DNA of 10,064 nt. It comes from DATFXF01 sp035258565 (GTDB lineage Bacteria; Acidobacteriota; Terriglobia; Acidiferrales; UBA7541). Below are positions 1-6,482 of the stretch, piece by piece (the first letter of the stretch is position 1; each line of letters opens with the position of its first letter). The DNA is taken from assembly GCA_035258565.1 (NCBI GenBank), contig DATFXF010000312.1:1-10064 (forward strand), written 5' to 3'. Under the pieces are notes generated by a model. The model saw only the letters and a program-made list of their open reading frames with translations, was not told where the DNA came from and did no database searches. The position numbers were made by a program, and so were the translations under genes.

Positions 1-494
1 CCTGGCTTGTTTCTTCCAGATCGCCGTTCTTGATCTTCCCTTCTTCCATCGCGCGGCGAACGATACTCCGCATATCATCAAAGCAGCGTTGTCCGGTTTT
101 TGCTTTGCGCGTCTCGCGGCCCTCCGGCTTCTCGTAAGGCGAAGCCTTCAAGATCAAAGTGACCGTGTAATGGTCGGGATGGTCAAGTCCGAAACGAATG
201 TAGGTCTCCATTCCCTTCTTGAGGAGTTCGAGCGCGTCGCCCTTCATTTGGTGGACTGCCGCCATCTTGTCCTGATGCAGTTTGAGAAAGGTCTCCTCGC
301 AAACACAGTCCAGGATTTCATCTTTGTCCTGGAAGTAGATGTAGATGGTGGCGGGGCGAGTACTCAATCTTGTCGGCGATCTTGCGCATGGAAACGCTTT
401 CGTAGCCCTCTCGCACGAAGAGCTCCCGGGCAGCGTCAAGGATTTGCTGCTTCAGCTCCCGCTTCTCGCGCGTCCGGCGTTCCCGGACTCCCAT
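1..494 (-). pseudogene. TetR-family transcriptional regulator, frameshifted and cut by the window edge
   Basis: This encodes a TetR-type repressor that would bind DNA as a dimer. Translation from the ATG at 494-492 gives a basic N-terminus and a TetR helix-turn-helix (ILDAARELFVREGYESVSMR, then KIADKIEYSP). Frame is lost at a C4 run (plus-strand GGGG, 353-356), and translation stops at TGA 320-318 after 58 residues. Removing one C restores the canonical recognition helix and following segment (SPATIYIYFQDKDEILD), and the frame then stays open to position 1, about 164 codons in all. The restored ligand-binding part contains YIRFGLDHPDHY, which resembles the WHG-type TetR C-terminal domain. TetR proteins are usually about 190-220 residues, so the C-terminus lies outside the window. 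The break falls in the recognition helix, so the product as read could not bind DNA. The cause is either a base-calling or assembly error or a true mutation. The palindromes just upstream suggest autoregulation. Confidence 0.85.
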
Positions 495-497
495 AGA

Positions 498-528
498 TCA
501 ACGCCGTTTAGATGGTGAACGCCGTTCA
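498..528. promoter_or_regulatory. Paired palindromic operator-like sites upstream of the TetR gene
   Basis: Two 13-base near-palindromes share the core AACGCCGTT. The site at 516-528 (TGAACGCCGTTCA) has all six arm positions paired around a central C. The site at 498-510 (TCAACGCCGTTTA) has five of six paired. Their centres are 18 bases apart, and the nearer one ends 4 bases before the TetR start codon. TetR-family repressors commonly bind palindromes next to their own start, sometimes as two adjacent dimers, so autorepression is the natural inference. No gene diverges on the plus strand, so any other target lies outside the window. Confidence 0.6.
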
Positions 529-621
529 AGGTACGCGGAACTTTTGCTTTGATTAATGGGCAAGCCTAAGGGCGGGCGAATGTCCGTCTAACCGTCTGAA
601 AAAGCGTAGGTTAATTGTGAT

Positions 622-657
622 CTCCTGGAACAAGCCAGGCCCAGGCCTGCCAGGGAG
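622..657 (-). terminator. Imperfect inverted repeat downstream of folC, possible terminator
   Basis: On the plus strand CTCCTGG (622-628) pairs with CCAGGGAG (650-657) with one bulged base. The interior can form further GC-rich pairing around GGCCTG and CAGGCC. It begins about 40 bases after the folC stop, where the long minus-strand array ends. There is no U-tract in the reading direction, so intrinsic termination is uncertain. Confidence 0.3.
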
Positions 658-695
658 GGTCGAATCCGCAACCAGGCTGGTGAATAGCCCTTTGA

Positions 696-2093
696 CTACC
701 GCGTGGCTACGCGACCGGTCGCAGCGGGTTGGGTTCGGTGGCGTCCGAACCACCAGTGGCGCAGGTCGCCCACCAGATAGAGCGAGCCGGTGGCGAAGAC
801 GGCGTCATCGGGCGAGGCCAGGGCGAGCGCATGCTCGAGGGCCGCTTCGGGCTCGGCGACCACTTCCAGGCGCTCGCTGAGGTGGCGCGTCATGGTTGCC
901 AGCACCCCGGCAGAGATGGCGCGGGGCTGGCGCGGCTCGGTGAGGATGATCGTTGTCGCGCGCGGGAAGAGGAGTCCGGTGATTTCGTCCACAGCTTTGT
1001 CGCGCATGGCACCATAGACCAGATGGATGGGTCTTCCTCGGAGATGCTCATCCCAGAAGGCCAGGAGTTCGCGCGCACCGCTGGGGTTGTGCGTGCCGTC
1101 CAGATAAACGTCCGGATGTTCCGAGACGCGCTCGAGTCGGCCGGGCCAGCGCACGGAGCGAATCCCGCGAGCGATGGCCAGGTCGTCGAGCGGGAAGCCG
1201 CGCTCAGCCAGGAGCCGCGCGGCGGCGAGTGCGGCCAAGGCGTTGCGTACCTGGAATCGCCCGGCGAGCGGTAGCTCCAATTCGATGCGTCGTGAAGAAT
1301 GCGCGGAGGCAATGGCCGCGCGGTAGTACCCCCCGGCCGCGGCGCGGAGTCCTTCGACGCGGTAGGCGGCGTTCGTTTCTACCAGCCGCGCGTCGAGTTC
1401 TGCTGCACGGTGAGCGATGACGGCGCGGGCGGCCGGGTGCTCGGCTGCGCTTACCACCCAGCCGCCGGGTTTGATGATGCCCGCCTTCTCGGCGGCGATC
1501 TGCTCGATCGAGTGGCCGAGGAAATTCTCGTGGTCGAAATCAATCTGGGTGATGACGGCAACTTCTGGCCTTACGATGTTGGTTGCGTCGAGGCGTCCCC
1601 CCATGCCGACCTCGAATACGGCGAAGTCCACCTGGCGGCGCGCGAAGAAATCGAACGCCATTGCGGTGAGGCATTCGAAGTAGGTGGGGTGCGCTGCGAG
1701 GCCCGAGGGTTCGGGCCCAGTGGCGAGCAACTCCTCGATCCGCGCATGAATCCGCGTGAAGGTGGTAGCGAAGTCAGCGTCGGCAATCTCCTCGCTATCG
1801 AGACGAATGCGCTCGTTCATGCGTTCGAGATGTGGCGAAGTGTAGAGCCCGGTGCGCAGGCCCCCGCTGGCTTGTCCGGCTGACCGCAGAATGGACGCGA
1901 GCATCGCCGCGGTGGTGCCCTTGCCGTTCGTGCCGGCAATGTGGACCGAAGGGTAGGAATTCTGCGGATTGCCGAGCCGCTCCGCGAGCAAGGTGATGTT
2001 GCGGAGATCAAACTTCGCCGCGCGGGCCTGCTGCGGTGAAGCGAGCTCGCGCCCTAGGGTCAGCAGGTACCGGACTGCCTCCTGGTAAGTCAT
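696..2093 (-). CDS. folC: Bifunctional dihydrofolate synthase / folylpolyglutamate synthase
   Basis: This cytosolic Mur-ligase-family enzyme uses ATP to join glutamate to dihydropteroate and to extend the glutamate tail of reduced folates. The 465-residue length fits the family. The P-loop AGTNGKGTT is at residues 53-61. The metal and substrate region VGMGGRLDATN is at 162-172, ITQIDFDHENFLG at 181-193 and EKAGIIKPG at 202-210. The C-terminal ligase domain carries WPGRLE (316-321), DGTHNP (332-337, where the family usually has DGAHNP) and GSLYLVGDLR (436-445). The ATG at 2093-2091 comes one base after the accD stop, so translation is probably coupled. An accD-folC pair is a well-known arrangement in other bacteria, which supports both calls. 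It appears to be the last gene of the array. Both activities are inferred from family membership; a synthase restricted to one of them cannot be excluded from motifs alone. Confidence 0.96.
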   Translation of the reverse strand: MTYQEAVRYLLTLGRELASPQQARAAKFDLRNITLLAERLGNPQNSYPSVHIAGTNGKGTTAAMLASILRSAGQASGGLRTGLYTSPHLERMNERIRLDSEEIADADFATTFTRIHARIEELLATGPEPSGLAAHPTYFECLTAMAFDFFARRQVDFAVFEVGMGGRLDATNIVRPEVAVITQIDFDHENFLGHSIEQIAAEKAGIIKPGGWVVSAAEHPAARAVIAHRAAELDARLVETNAAYRVEGLRAAAGGYYRAAIASAHSSRRIELELPLAGRFQVRNALAALAAARLLAERGFPLDDLAIARGIRSVRWPGRLERVSEHPDVYLDGTHNPSGARELLAFWDEHLRGRPIHLVYGAMRDKAVDEITGLLFPRATTIILTEPRQPRAISAGVLATMTRHLSERLEVVAEPEAALEHALALASPDDAVFATGSLYLVGDLRHWWFGRHRTQPAATGRVATR

Positions 2094-2094
2094 G

Positions 2095-2943
2095 CTAGGC
2101 GAGAAAAAAGTCGAGGGCGCTCGAGAGGTAGGTCTTCATTTCCTTGCGGTGGACGACGGCATCGAGAAAGCCGTGCTGGAGCAGAAATTCGGCGGTCTGG
2201 AACCCCGTGGGGAGCTTCTGGCGGATGGTCTGCTCGATGACACGCGGCCCCGCGAAGCCGATCAGCGCGCCGGGCTCGGCGATATTGAGATCGCCCAGCA
2301 TGGCATAGCTGGCGGTGACGCCTCCGGTGGTGGGGTCGGTGAGCACAGAGACGTACGGCAGACGGGCCTCGTCGAGCCGCGCCAGCGCCGCCGCGACCTT
2401 GGCGAGCTGCATCAGGCTGATCGTGCCTTCCATCATGCGCGCGCCGCCCGAGCAAGAGACGATCACCAGCGGAAGGCGCTTCGAGATGGCCAGCTCGATC
2501 GCGCGCGTTACCTTCTCGCCGACCACGGCTCCCATGGAGCCGCCAATGAAGCCGAACTCCATCGAGCAACAAATGATCGTTCGACTGTTCAAGGGACCTT
2601 CTGCGGTGATGATGGCGTCGGCCATACCAAGTTTTTTCCGCGCTTCCTCGAGGCGCAGCGAATACGGCTTGGTGTCCACGAAGTGGAGCGGATCGGTGGA
2701 GGCCAGTTCGGCGTCGTGCTCGATCCAGTCGGTGCCCAGCAGCAGCTCAAGCCGTCGCGCCGCCCCCAGCTTGAAGTGGTGCTGGCATTTGGGGCACACC
2801 TGCCAGTTGCTCTCCAGGTCTTTCTTCCAGACGATCGCGCGGCAGGAATCGCATTTGATCCACAGACCCTCCGTGCGCACGCGGCGTTCGTCGGGCGGTG
2901 TGGCCGTCTCAATCGGTTTCTTTTCTCGTTTGAACCAGACCAT
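2095..2943 (-). CDS. accD: Acetyl-CoA carboxylase carboxyltransferase subunit beta
   Basis: AccD is the beta subunit of the carboxyltransferase that moves CO2 from carboxybiotin to acetyl-CoA, making malonyl-CoA for fatty-acid synthesis; it works with AccA, which is not in this window. From the ATG at 2943-2941 the protein has 282 residues, normal for the family. A four-cysteine zinc ribbon (C31, C34, C50, C53) is followed by the crotonase-fold domain with SGGARM (165-170), DPTTGGV (203-209) and GFAGPRVIEQT (229-239). A TTG at 2964 would add seven residues (MRGFGRT). I prefer the ATG because the protein then begins MVWFKREK, as AccD proteins typically do. Neither start has a strong ribosome-binding site. 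The stop codon ends one base before the folC ATG. The gene follows cobO by 21 bases. Confidence 0.96.
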   Translation of the reverse strand: MVWFKREKKPIETATPPDERRVRTEGLWIKCDSCRAIVWKKDLESNWQVCPKCQHHFKLGAARRLELLLGTDWIEHDAELASTDPLHFVDTKPYSLRLEEARKKLGMADAIITAEGPLNSRTIICCSMEFGFIGGSMGAVVGEKVTRAIELAISKRLPLVIVSCSGGARMMEGTISLMQLAKVAAALARLDEARLPYVSVLTDPTTGGVTASYAMLGDLNIAEPGALIGFAGPRVIEQTIRQKLPTGFQTAEFLLQHGFLDAVVHRKEMKTYLSSALDFFLA

Positions 2944-2964
2944 TGTTCTACCGAAACCGCGCAA

Positions 2965-3534
2965 CTAATAGTCAATTCCGCGCCGGGCCAGGACGCCCTT
3001 CGTGTACGGGTGCTTGATCTCGCGCATCTCGGTGACGAGATCGGCCAGCTCGACCAGCTTCGGATGGGCGTTGCGGCCAGTGCAAATCACATGCACGCTC
3101 TCCGGACGCTGGGCTAATGCCGCGACCACCAGTTCCGCGTCCAGCATGCCGTAACTGATCACGTAGTTGATCTCGTCCAGCACGACCAGATCGTACTTCC
3201 CGGAGCCGATTTGCGTCCGGCCAAACTCCCAAGCCTCCTGGCAGAGACGGTGGTCTTCGGGGTCCGTCTCTTGGCCGCCGACTTTGACGAAGCCGCGCCC
3301 CATGGGGCGAATCTCAAATTTGTTGTCACCGAGCATCTTGGCGGCGTCGAGCTCGCCGTAGTGCCAGGAGCCCTTGATAAACTGCACCATCAGCACCCGC
3401 AGTCCCTGGCCCACGGCGCGAAAGGCCGTACCGAGGGCGCAGGTCGTTTTACCCTTGCCGGGCCCGGTGTAGACGATCAGCAGCCCCTCTCTTCGGGCAT
3501 CGTCGGTCTCCCTCCGAAGCGCGTCGCCAGGCAT
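2965..3534 (-). CDS. cobO: Corrinoid adenosyltransferase (cob(I)yrinic acid a,c-diamide type)
   Basis: This cytosolic enzyme transfers the adenosyl group of ATP to a reduced corrinoid, a step in making or salvaging adenosylcobalamin. The 189-residue protein carries the P-loop TGPGKGKTT (23-31), the Walker-B-like VLDEINY (118-124), CTGRNAH (151-157), ELADLVTEM (162-170) and a conserved C-terminus KHPY...ARRGIDY. I place the start at ATG 3534-3532. Reading further upstream in the same frame, to 3768, would overlap the preceding gene with a Pro/Ala/Ser-rich stretch that looks like noncoding translation. No clear ribosome-binding site precedes the ATG. No other cobalamin gene is visible, so a salvage role is plausible but not shown. 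Confidence 0.93.
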   Translation of the reverse strand: MPGDALRRETDDARREGLLIVYTGPGKGKTTCALGTAFRAVGQGLRVLMVQFIKGSWHYGELDAAKMLGDNKFEIRPMGRGFVKVGGQETDPEDHRLCQEAWEFGRTQIGSGKYDLVVLDEINYVISYGMLDAELVVAALAQRPESVHVICTGRNAHPKLVELADLVTEMREIKHPYTKGVLARRGIDY

Positions 3535-3580
3535 GATCAGCAAATACTGACCGCCAGGGACGGAAACGTCAAGCGCGGCC

Positions 3581-3961
3581 TCAGAGGAGGCCGAGGCGGG
3601 AGCGCAGATCCTCGGCGACGGCGGCGACGCGCGCACGCGCGCCGGCGGACATCCCCTGGCCCCCTTGAGCTCCGCTTTCGCGCAGGACCAGCCAGATGCC
3701 GGGGCGATACACGGCGCCCTCGGGGCAGATAGCGCCGGTAAGTTGCGCAATCTCGAGCCCGGTGGCATCGAGCGCTTCCTCGAGGATGCTGCGGGCTTCG
3801 TCGAGCAAATCCTTGAATCCTTGCGAGGCGAGCATGGGGTCCACGTCGCGCGGCACGGGCGCCTCCACCTCTTCGAGGTCGAAGTCGGGCAGCGGGTGTT
3901 TGAGGGGCAGTTCCACCGCCGCCGTCGGCGCGCTCCGATCGTGCTCGATCTTGATGGCCAT
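3581..3961 (-). CDS. Unrecognised 126-residue protein
   Basis: I do not recognise this family. The protein has no signal peptide or membrane segment. Residues 1-45 are rich in Pro and acidic residues (PLPDFDLEEVEAPVPRDVDP) and probably disordered. Residues 46-74 look helical (FKDLLDEARSILEEALDATG). A short hydrophobic stretch (YRPGIWLVLRES, 85-96) could be a strand, and residues 105-124 form another Ala/Arg-rich helix. It lies between rlmH and cobO, 75 bases after rlmH and 46 bases before cobO. Three-base periodicity, placement in the array and a plausible helical composition favour a real gene. The lack of a clear ribosome-binding site before ATG 3961-3959 lowers confidence in the start. A competing frame covering 3537-4016 is Arg-rich and looks like a shadow. 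Confidence 0.65.
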   Translation of the reverse strand: MAIKIEHDRSAPTAAVELPLKHPLPDFDLEEVEAPVPRDVDPMLASQGFKDLLDEARSILEEALDATGLEIAQLTGAICPEGAVYRPGIWLVLRESGAQGGQGMSAGARARVAAVAEDLRSRLGLL

Positions 3962-4005
3962 CGCCGAGCAATGTTTTACACCAAGTGGGGAATGTGGGGT
4001 AGGTC

Positions 4006-4024
4006 CCGCGGCGCAATCCCGCGG
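4006..4024. repeat. GC-rich hairpin in the rlmH-to-hypothetical spacer
   Basis: The palindrome CCGCGG occurs at 4006-4011 and 4019-4024, within a direct repeat of TCCCGCGG. It can form a 6-bp stem with a 7-base loop. It lies 13 bases after the rlmH stop. No U-tract follows on the minus strand, so it may be a pausing or processing element rather than a terminator. Confidence 0.35.
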
Positions 4025-4036
4025 AGCCCTGCGTGG

Positions 4037-4465
4037 CTACTTGGGGTAGGGGTGGCCAGCGAGCAGAGCAAAGGCGCGGTAGAGCTGCTCGGCGAGCATC
4101 ACGCGCGCCAGCTCGTGGGAAAAGGTGAGCGTGGAAAGCGAGAGCTTAACCGTGACCCTCTGGCGTAACCCTTCGGGGAAGCCTTGGGCGTCGCCGCAAA
4201 GGAAAACCAGCTCGCGCGTGCCGCGATCGCGCCACTCGGCGAGCCAGCGCGCGAACTGTGCCGAGGTGCACTGTTTTCCCGCAGCGTCGAGCAGGACCAG
4301 CGTGGCGGTGGGGCCGACCTGGAGCTTGCGCCCCGCGGCGGAAGCGTCACGGAGTTCAACGCGCTCGACCTCGGCGTGGTGGCGGATACGGGTGAGATAG
4401 TCCTCGAGGAGCGCACGGAGTTCGGCGCGCCGCGTTTTGCCCAGCATCACCAGGCGAATCTTCAC
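4037..4465 (-). CDS. rlmH: 23S rRNA pseudouridine-1915 N3-methyltransferase
   Basis: RlmH is a SPOUT-fold, AdoMet-dependent dimeric methyltransferase that modifies pseudouridine 1915 in helix 69 of 23S rRNA on assembled 70S ribosomes. The 142 residues are slightly short for the family (about 155-160). The N-terminus MKIRLVMLGK is typical. The AdoMet-binding knot is represented by LVFLCGDAQGF (86-96), SLSTLTFSHELARVMLAEQL (109-128) and the C-terminal LAGHPYPK, close to the usual GHPYHK or GHPYPK ending. The start is GTG 4465-4463, 6 bases after the stop of the upstream sigma-54 activator. With no good ribosome-binding site, re-initiation after that gene is likely. Its neighbours RsfS and Obg also act on the ribosome, and rsfS-rlmH proximity is a common arrangement in many bacteria. 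Confidence 0.94.
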   Translation of the reverse strand: MKIRLVMLGKTRRAELRALLEDYLTRIRHHAEVERVELRDASAAGRKLQVGPTATLVLLDAAGKQCTSAQFARWLAEWRDRGTRELVFLCGDAQGFPEGLRQRVTVKLSLSTLTFSHELARVMLAEQLYRAFALLAGHPYPK

Positions 4466-4471
4466 CGGGGT

Positions 4472-5404
4472 TTAATCCAGGCCATACTTCTTGCGTTTAT
4501 CCAGCAGGGTCTTGCGGCTGATGCCGAGGATTTCGGCCGCTTTGGTGATCTTGTAACGGGTGGCCTCGAGCGTGGCGCGGATGACTTCGCGCTCCATCTC
4601 TTCGAGCGAGTGCAGCTGCCCTCGGACGCCGGAGTCCGCGGTGCGCAGGTGCTCGGGGAAGTCTGGCGGGGCGAGCGTGGCGTGCGTCGAGAAGATCAGC
4701 GCGCGTTCGATGGCGTTTTTCAGTTCCCGCACGTTGCCCGGCCAAGAATAGGCCAAGAGCAGGCGCTCGGCCTCCGGGCTGAGCGCTCGGCCGGGTTGGC
4801 CGTGGACTGGTGTGAGACGCGCAAGCAGGTGCACGGCGAGCGGCAGGATGTCCTGCGGGCGATCGCGGAGCGGCGGCACGACGATCGTGAGCACATTCAG
4901 TCGAAAATAGAGGTCCTCGCGGAAGCGTCCAGCGGACACGGACTGGGCCAGATCCGTGTTCGTCAACGCAACGAGGCGCGCGTCGATGCGCAGCGTTTCG
5001 GTACCTCCCAGGCGTTCGAAGCGGCGCTCCTCGAGCACGCGCAGCAGCTTCGACTGTATGCTCGGCGTCAGCGCGGCTACTTCGTCAAGGACAATCGTGC
5101 CGCCGCCTGCCAGCTCGAGTCGTCCCATCTTACGTTCCACCGCGCCGGTAAAAGCGCCGCGCTCGTGGCCGAACAGCTCCGATTCGACCAACTCCTGCGG
5201 CAGGCTGGCGCAATCGATCTTCAGAAACGGCGCATCCCGGCGCGGGCTCAGTTCGTGAACCAGGCGGGCCAGGTGATCCTTGCCCGTCCCGCTCTCGCCG
5301 GTGATCAACAGGGTCGTCGAAGTCTCCGCCACCTTGCGCGCCAACTCGAGTACGCCCAGCGATGCGGGGTCGTGCGCGATCCACTCGATACGCGTTTCGC
5401 TCAT
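4472..5404 (-). CDS. Sigma-54-dependent activator: AAA+ domain plus Fis-type helix-turn-helix, no sensor domain
   Basis: This is a bacterial enhancer-binding protein that would use ATP hydrolysis to open sigma-54 RNA polymerase promoter complexes. From ATG 5404-5402 it has 310 residues. Walker A is GESGTGKD (36-43; most relatives have E, not D, last). The sigma-54 contact loop GAFTGA is intact at 84-89. Walker B is TIVLDE (103-108), the arginine-finger region FREDLYFRLN is at 161-170 and sensor II is in WPGNVREL (221-228). The C-terminal helix-turn-helix is ITKAAEILGISRKTLLDKRK (286-305). No receiver, GAF or PAS domain precedes the AAA+ domain, which begins about 15 residues in, so control by partner binding, expression level or constitutive activity is inferred. 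The start overlaps the rsfS stop as ATGA. An upstream extension of the frame to 5935 covers rsfS out of frame and is rejected. Confidence 0.93.
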   Translation of the reverse strand: MSETRIEWIAHDPASLGVLELARKVAETSTTLLITGESGTGKDHLARLVHELSPRRDAPFLKIDCASLPQELVESELFGHERGAFTGAVERKMGRLELAGGGTIVLDEVAALTPSIQSKLLRVLEERRFERLGGTETLRIDARLVALTNTDLAQSVSAGRFREDLYFRLNVLTIVVPPLRDRPQDILPLAVHLLARLTPVHGQPGRALSPEAERLLLAYSWPGNVRELKNAIERALIFSTHATLAPPDFPEHLRTADSGVRGQLHSLEEMEREVIRATLEATRYKITKAAEILGISRKTLLDKRKKYGLD

Positions 5405-5781
5405 GGTTCGGTGGCTCCGGGGGCCACGACGTCGGGGATCTGAATCTGCTGGGCCGCACGCCACAGACGCTCGAGGTCGTAGAAGAGCCGCGCACGTTCG
5501 CTGAAGATATGCACGATGAACGCGCCGTAATCGAGCAGCACCCACTCCGCCGACTCGTAGCCTTCGCGGTGAGCCAGGCGCACTTTGTGGTGCGAGAGCT
5601 GCTTTTCGATTTCGTCGCTGATCGCCTGCACTTGGCGCGGGCTGAAGCCCGTGCAGAGCAAGAACGCGTCGGTAAAGGCACCGAGCTCCCGGAGGTCGAG
5701 CAGCGTCATGGCAGTGGCCTTTTTGTTCTGGGCGGCCTCGATAGCCCAGCGGAGTTCGGGGCGAAGCGAATCCGTGTTCAC
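5401..5781 (-). CDS. rsfS: Ribosomal silencing factor RsfS (Iojap family)
   Basis: RsfS binds ribosomal protein L14 on the 50S subunit and blocks joining with 30S, lowering translation under starvation. The 126-residue protein has the family pattern: an N-terminal helix, then TLLDLRELGAFTDAFLLCTG (26-45), the AEWVLLDYGAFIVHIF strand-helix region (78-93) and FYDLERLW (100-107). The start is GTG 5781-5779, overlapping the nadD stop as GTGA. An internal ATG at codon 25 would remove the first conserved helix and is unlikely. The stop overlaps the next gene's ATG as ATGA. The nadD-rsfS pair is widely conserved in bacteria. Confidence 0.95.
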   Translation of the reverse strand: MNTDSLRPELRWAIEAAQNKKATAMTLLDLRELGAFTDAFLLCTGFSPRQVQAISDEIEKQLSHHKVRLAHREGYESAEWVLLDYGAFIVHIFSERARLFYDLERLWRAAQQIQIPDVVAPGATEP

Positions 5782-6482
5782 CGGTAGAGGGCCTGCTTAG
5801 AAATGTATTCCTCCACGGACGAAGGCACAAGCCCGTGGATGGACTGTCGGCGGTGGGCCCGCCGCCGGACCTCCGTGGCGGAGACAGGACTGGTGACTGC
5901 GTCGAGCAAGTGCACCGTGGATTGGCGCAGGGCAATTGCGCGCGGGCCGAGCGCTGGCGTACGACTGAGCAACTCTGGTGGGATCACCAGGAGCAACGCG
6001 TCCATCCGAAAGCCCGGACGGCTGGCGACAATGAAGTCGCACGAGCCGAGGAGCGCCTCGTACTCCTTCCAGGTGGGGATTTCAAGAAAGGAGTCGGCGC
6101 CCAGAATGAAGTAGAGACTGTCGCCATGCCGCCCATAGACCTGCCGAAAGTGGCGCACGGTATCAATTGAATAAAACACTTGGCGTCCGCACAAGTCCGT
6201 GCCCGCTTCGGCGAGCGAGGGCAGAAAGTGCTGGTGCCCCGCGCAGGCCAGCGTGACCATGGCATAGCGATGTGGAAAGGGCACGATGTCATGCCGGTGC
6301 TTGTGAGGGGGGCGGCCGCAGGGGATGAAGTGCACCTCGTCGAGATGAAACCGGCGCTGTGCCGCACTCGCCACGGCCATGTGGCCGAGGTGGATAGGGT
6401 CAAACGAACCGCCGAACAAAGCAACTTTCTGGGCCTGTCTTCGCGCATGTGCGGAAGCTTTGTGCGGCTCGGGCGCGCTCAA
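5778..6482 (-). CDS. nadD: Nicotinate-nucleotide adenylyltransferase
   Basis: NadD adenylates nicotinic acid mononucleotide with ATP to give deamido-NAD, the penultimate step of NAD synthesis, in the cytosol. The 234-residue protein carries the nucleotidyltransferase signature GGSFDPIHLGH (24-34), RPPHKHR (57-63), YFILGADSFLEIPTWKEYE (124-142) and the C-terminal phosphate-binding SATEVRRR (201-208; the family more often has SSTxIR). The start is TTG 6482-6480. It is supported by a strong Shine-Dalgarno sequence, GGAGGAG, at 6485-6491 and by the absence of any in-frame ATG before the catalytic motif. The TTG overlaps the obgE stop as TTGA. About 19 residues precede the first beta strand, a modest N-terminal extension. 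Confidence 0.95.
   Translation of the reverse strand: MSAPEPHKASAHARRQAQKVALFGGSFDPIHLGHMAVASAAQRRFHLDEVHFIPCGRPPHKHRHDIVPFPHRYAMVTLACAGHQHFLPSLAEAGTDLCGRQVFYSIDTVRHFRQVYGRHGDSLYFILGADSFLEIPTWKEYEALLGSCDFIVASRPGFRMDALLLVIPPELLSRTPALGPRAIALRQSTVHLLDAVTSPVSATEVRRRAHRRQSIHGLVPSSVEEYISKQALYR

Larger units (their letters stand above)
495..695. other. Intergenic spacer between folC and the TetR gene
   Basis: No convincing gene is present on either strand. Apart from the operator pair at 498-528 and the inverted repeat at 622-657, I find no clear promoter. Any TetR promoter should lie near 530-600 on the minus strand, but no hexamer pair there is close to consensus. Confidence 0.6.

Noticed and set aside
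89..496. Plus-strand 135-codon frame
   Set aside because: It is antisense to the TetR gene, is kept open only because of the frameshift, and shows no recognisable domain.
2092..3117. Long plus-strand open frame of 341 codons opposite accD and cobO
   Set aside because: The minus strand carries complete AccD and CobO motifs over the same bases; the plus frame shows no recognisable protein and is a GC-rich shadow.
3537..4016. Minus-strand 159-codon frame overlapping the 126-residue gene
   Set aside because: It is Arg/Gly-rich and low in complexity, and it would overlap the better-composed frame at 3581-3961 over its whole length.
4184..5443. Plus-strand open frame of 419 codons
   Set aside because: It is antisense to rlmH and the sigma-54 activator, whose motifs are intact; composition is that of a codon-position shadow.
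5405..5935. N-terminal extension of the sigma-54 activator
   Set aside because: It runs through rsfS and into nadD in a different frame and encodes no sensor domain; the ATGA overlap at 5404 is the natural start.
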